This document shows, in pieces, positions 60,991 through 64,000 of a stretch of DNA of 64,000 nucleotides (the first letter of the stretch is position 1; each line of letters begins with the position of its first letter). This stretch comes from Streptomyces antarcticus. GTDB taxonomy: Bacteria > Actinomycetota > Actinomycetes > Streptomycetales > Streptomycetaceae. The notes below the pieces were generated by a model. That model made no database searches and was not told where the DNA came from. It was given only the letters and a program-made list of their open reading frames with translations. Position numbers and translations under genes: made by a program. The DNA lies in assembly GCF_026627255.1 (NCBI RefSeq), contig NZ_JAPNLM010000018.1, positions 62,001 through 126,000 on the forward strand, in the 5' to 3' direction.

Positions 60991-61761
60991 ATGCCCACCC
61001 ACTACGACTCGCTTCCCGACATCGCAATCGGCCGCCACCCCGACTACGGCATCGTCGCTGCGAACCCGAAACAACTCGCTGCCAGCACATGGATGTTGAA
61101 GGGCTTCGACTTTCACCCGGTCCCTGACCAGCCGACGCTATACGCGCTGGCCGACCAGCAGCGTGACGGACAGGGTCGCGCCACCCGGGCCGTCGCACTG
61201 CTACGCAAGGCCGGCTACCAGGTCGACGTGGATGCCGCGTTTGACCCCTCGCTGGCCTCCGGTGGGACTCCCGTCCGTGACCGGCCCCCGCGCATAGATC
61301 CCGACGTCGCGTTCGCCGAGCATCCGCGGCTCGGCATCGTCGCGGCCACCAGCGACCACTCCTCCGCGCTCGGCGGCCGACTGATCCTGGAGGAACACGG
61401 CTGGCGGCTGAACCCGAACCTGGATATCTACACGCTGCCCATCACCGCCGACCGAAGCGAGGCCCTGGAGAAGGTCGCCAGCGCCACGGTGTCGATGCAC
61501 CGATCCGATCTCCAGGTCGCGGTGCAGCCCCGTCTCGCCCAGGAGGTGAGTGCGCGCCGCCCTCCTGCACCCGCGCCAGCCGCGCGCCACGAGCGCAGTC
61601 AGGGCTTCACCACCCGCAAGTTCCCCGTTAGCGCCGCCGCGCTCGCCGCCAGCCCAGCCCGCGCCGGCCTCCCGGGCAAGGCGCCGGTTCCCGCTCCCGC
61701 CGCGTCCGCTCCGGCGGCCCGGCCGGTCGACCCGCGCATCGCGTTCTCCCGCAATCGCTGA
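60991..61761 (+). CDS. hypothetical protein with internal duplication
   Basis: A 256-residue protein built from two similar halves: about residues 10-85 (IAIGRHPDYGIVAANPKQL) and about 103-178 (VAFAEHPRLGIVAATSDHS). Each is followed by a GFDFHPV/GWRLNPN segment and a Y-T/A-LP/LA strand. A Pro/Ala tail follows. It was probably formed by duplication of a small alpha/beta unit. ATG 60991 has only a weak ribosome site. No family recognised. Confidence 0.65.
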   Translation: MPTHYDSLPDIAIGRHPDYGIVAANPKQLAASTWMLKGFDFHPVPDQPTLYALADQQRDGQGRATRAVALLRKAGYQVDVDAAFDPSLASGGTPVRDRPPRIDPDVAFAEHPRLGIVAATSDHSSALGGRLILEEHGWRLNPNLDIYTLPITADRSEALEKVASATVSMHRSDLQVAVQPRLAQEVSARRPPAPAPAARHERSQGFTTRKFPVSAAALAASPARAGLPGKAPVPAPAASAPAARPVDPRIAFSRNR

Positions 61762-61787
61762 CCCAACTTCCGTAAGGAGCAGTTCCC

Positions 61788-62285
61788 ATGGCCGTGAAGA
61801 CCATCTGGCAGATCACCCACTCCTGCGGGCATCAGGCCGAGCGCGACCTGTCCGACCGGGCAGCCGACCGTCGCGCGGGCTTCGCCGAATGGCTCGCAAA
61901 GCAGGAGTGCACCGACTGCTGGCGGGCCGCCAAGGACGGCGACGAGCAGGACAAGGCCGCCTGGCTGGAGGTCAAGCGGGCCGAAGAGCAGGCCGAATCC
62001 GACGCCTGGTCTCAGCAGTACCGGATGCCTCCTCTGGAGGGGACCGAGCGAGCGGTCGCCTGGGGTGTGCGCTGTCGCCACCAGGTCCTCGCCGCTGCCT
62101 ACACCGCCCTGGTCCTCGAAGGCGAGACCAGCGAGACGGAGTGGGAGGAGATCGAGGAGGCCGCTCGCACCGTCACCCGTGCCGGGTGGTGGATCGACCA
62201 GCGCTCCTCCGAGCCCGACGACCTCTCGGAACTGCTCCAGGCAGCCACCGAAGCCGACCGGCCGACCGAGAACCCCCACTTCTGA
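61788..62285 (+). CDS. hypothetical protein with zinc-ribbon-like start
   Basis: A 165-residue acidic protein. CGH (residues 13-15) and CTDC (41-44) near the start could bind zinc. The rest is helical (DKAAWLEVKRAEEQAESDAW, then SETEWEEIEEAARTV). ATG 61788 follows AAGGAG. No family recognised. It sits just before the relaxase-like pair. Confidence 0.7.
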   Translation: MAVKTIWQITHSCGHQAERDLSDRAADRRAGFAEWLAKQECTDCWRAAKDGDEQDKAAWLEVKRAEEQAESDAWSQQYRMPPLEGTERAVAWGVRCRHQVLAAAYTALVLEGETSETEWEEIEEAARTVTRAGWWIDQRSSEPDDLSELLQAATEADRPTENPHF

Positions 62286-62344
62286 CCGCCCGGTGCCTCG
62301 CTTCGGCGGGGCACCGGCTCCCCTATCAAGGACCTGGATACCCC

Positions 62345-62854
62345 ATGCCCGAGTACCCCCTGCGCTGCGATGTGCGGCGCACCGAGAGCACCACGGACCT
62401 CCTCGGCCACCTCCACCGCAGCGAGCCAGGCTTCGCCCCATACCTGCTTACCGCCTGGTCCCCGGAGCTGACCGCCCAGGAGACCGTCGTCCTGCCGCAC
62501 CTGGCATCGCTGCTCGATGAACCGGTCGCGCTGCGGAAACCGCGGAGCGGTCACACCGCGTCCCGGCGGCTCACCTGGCACTGCGCCATTCGCAACACCA
62601 CCGACGTGGAACTCGACGACGACGACTGGTTCGAGCTGACGCGCGAGGTTCTCGACGCCACAGGTATTGAGCCGGACGCCGATCCGGCGGCCTGCCGATG
62701 GGTGGCCATGCGCAACCAGGCCAGCGGGCTCGACATCGTCGCGACCGTCATCCGCCAGGACGGCCGCTGGGCCCGGTTGCACAACGACGCCTACTTCGCT
62801 CGCGCCGCCTGCGCGAACTTTACCTACGACCACGGCCTCGACGTCCCGGGGTGA
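62345..62854 (+). CDS. relaxase-like protein lacking the histidine motif
   Basis: A 169-residue protein that aligns by eye with the start of the next gene product: LDDDDWFELTREVLDATGIE, then ACRWVAMRNQASGLDIVATV and IRQDGRWARLHNDAYFARAA. Actinobacterial relaxases have an HxH in this place (HIHIVATLV); here it is GLDIVATV, so the metal site is gone. It may be an inactive accessory form. ATG 62345; the ribosome site AAGGA is a little far. Confidence 0.65.
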   Translation: MPEYPLRCDVRRTESTTDLLGHLHRSEPGFAPYLLTAWSPELTAQETVVLPHLASLLDEPVALRKPRSGHTASRRLTWHCAIRNTTDVELDDDDWFELTREVLDATGIEPDADPAACRWVAMRNQASGLDIVATVIRQDGRWARLHNDAYFARAACANFTYDHGLDVPG

Positions 62855-62968
62855 GCGGCGTCTACCAGTGATCTCCGGCCGGGCCAAATCGCGGATTCTG
62901 CGGATCCTCTCTCCCTGACAGCCCGAAGACCGGGCTCCTGTTCGCCACTCCCCTTCGAGGTAGACGCC

Positions 62969-64000
62969 GTGATCGCCCACCTGCAGCGCGCCAGCAACAC
63001 CGCCGGCCTGCTCTCGTACCTGTACGGGCCGGGCGAACGCGGTAACCACACCAGCCCCCGGCTGATCGCGGGCGACGGCCACGGAGCCCCGATCGACCTG
63101 CTCGCCGAGTCTGGCTCGCTGCCGTACTTGGCCCGTGCCCTCGACGCCCCCGTCGAACGCCTCGGGGCCCGCGCACCCGAACGGCCGGTTTGGATCTGCT
63201 CGGTCCGCTCCAACCCTCGCCGACCGGACCTCACCGACTCGCAGTGGGCCACGGTCGCCCGCCGCCTCGTGGCCGTCACCGGCATCGCCCCAGAAGGCGA
63301 TCCGGACGCCTGCCGGTGGATCGCCCTGCGCAACCAGCCCCGGCAGGTGCACGTCGTGGCCACCCTCGCTCGTGAGGACGGCAGCCTCCACAACGCCTAC
63401 CGCGACGCCTTCCGCCTCCAGACCGAGTGCCACCGCCTCGCCACCGAGCTGGGCCATCTGCCCATCGCTCCGCACCCGACAACCCGCGCCCAGGAGACCC
63501 ACGTGCCTGCCCCCTCCATCACCATCACCGCCGAGCCCAGCGGCAGCGTCTCGGCGAAGGGCGCCAGCGACGACCTTTCCGCCACGCTCCTCAAGCACGC
63601 CGGCTTCCAGCAGATCGAGGACTGGTACGGCCGACGCCATCGCCTTCCCACCACCACCCCGGCCTCTGATCGCGCAGCCATCGCCACCCACGCGGCCGAG
63701 ATGCTCCGCGCCGCCCGCTACGGCGTCGACCTCGACCCCTCCCTTGACACCGCCCGGACGGCCACCCCGGCAAACCCGCTCGGGCCCTACACCGCCGGAG
63801 CGGAACTCCTCCGACTCACCGACCAGATCAGGTCTGCCGAGAACGGTGAGGACCTCCGACGAGCGGTCGACCACCTTCTTCATCCCGAACACGGCGCACT
63901 GGAGCGTGTCCGCGAAGCGCTGGAGGCGGCGGGCGAGCAGATCACAGACCTCGACGACGAGTCGTACCGGCTCGCCGACCGGTTCGACGTCGCGGCCGAG
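62969..64000 (+). CDS. relaxase/mobilisation-like protein, 3' end outside window
   Basis: GTG 62969 begins IAHLQRASNTAGLLSYLYGP, matching the N-terminus of actinobacterial MobA/VirD2-type relaxases. Then follow VWICSVRSNPRRPDL, ACRWIALRNQPRQVHVVATL and REDGSLHNAYRD. The family's HxH is reduced to one His (QVHVVATL). The frame is open to base 64000 (344 codons). Relaxases nick the transfer origin; whether this one still can is uncertain. Confidence 0.7.
   Translation, partial: MIAHLQRASNTAGLLSYLYGPGERGNHTSPRLIAGDGHGAPIDLLAESGSLPYLARALDAPVERLGARAPERPVWICSVRSNPRRPDLTDSQWATVARRLVAVTGIAPEGDPDACRWIALRNQPRQVHVVATLAREDGSLHNAYRDAFRLQTECHRLATELGHLPIAPHPTTRAQETHVPAPSITITAEPSGSVSAKGASDDLSATLLKHAGFQQIEDWYGRRHRLPTTTPASDRAAIATHAAEMLRAARYGVDLDPSLDTARTATPANPLGPYTAGAELLRLTDQIRSAENGEDLRRAVDHLLHPEHGALERVREALEAAGEQITDLDDESYRLADRFDVAAE

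Larger units (their letters stand above)
47484..64000. mobile_element. integrative conjugative element, left part
   Basis: Bounded on the left by the tRNA-Thr half site and open on the right. It carries defence-like cargo at the margin, then a transfer operon: cell-wall hydrolase, DUF6112-like protein, VirB8/TcpC-like candidate, TrbL/VirB6-like protein, SCO6880-like protein, VirB4-like ATPase, and relaxase-like proteins. This gene set fits a type IV secretion-type element rather than the single-TraB type common in Streptomyces. No integrase, replication gene or coupling protein is in the window. Confidence 0.75.

Overview
The window comes from a high-GC actinobacterium, almost certainly a Streptomyces. 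The grounds are GTG/TTG starts with GGAG-type ribosome sites, the folate–ftsH–hpt–tilS–dacB–ppa gene order, an intact thiopeptide-sensing tipA gene, XRE/DUF5753 and DUF397 regulators, and a Streptomyces-type ESX (type VII secretion) locus. All calls were made by reading the sequence; no database search was run.

Layout. 1-9.7 kb is a conserved housekeeping block: the folB end, folK and a DUF3180 membrane protein on the plus strand; then folE, ftsH, hpt, tilS, a zinc metalloprotease and a D,D-carboxypeptidase on the minus strand; then ppa. 9.9-29.2 kb holds a ThrE-type exporter, a DedA protein, tipA with its self-controlled promoter, a PadR-regulated DrrAB-like ABC exporter, a DinB protein, a PBP2-type transpeptidase, an aldehyde dehydrogenase, an XRE/HATPase/DUF397 regulatory group marked by repeated palindromes, an N-terminally short FUSC protein, a DUF2786 protein, an unusual family-A DNA polymerase, an acetyltransferase and a serine hydrolase.

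29.5-47.0 kb is a type VII secretion locus: EccD, a MinD/EspI-like ATPase, EccC, a DUF6177-like protein, two small Esx proteins and a DUF6507-like protein. It runs directly into a large polymorphic toxin with a C-terminal PD-(D/E)XK-like nuclease motif. The toxin gene is translationally coupled to an unrecognised putative immunity gene, followed by four tandem Imm49-family genes and the debris of another copy. The simplest reading is a secretion machine, its effector and a stack of antidotes.

At 47.48 kb lies the 3' half of a tRNA-Thr(CGT) gene beside a terminator. I read it as an attachment site, with everything to its right as an integrated conjugative element that continues past the window. 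The element's left margin carries a DUF6236-like gene, a PD-(D/E)XK nuclease with a DUF5655-like end, and a DNA methyltransferase. Then comes a transfer operon: a 28-codon leader ORF, a cell-wall hydrolase (NlpC/P60), a DUF6112-like protein, a VirB8/TcpC-like candidate, a TrbL/VirB6-like protein, an SCO6880-like protein, a VirB4-like ATPase, several unknown small proteins, and two relaxase-like proteins whose metal-binding histidines are partly or wholly lost. The second relaxase-like gene runs off the window. No integrase or intact tRNA is visible, so both are expected further right.
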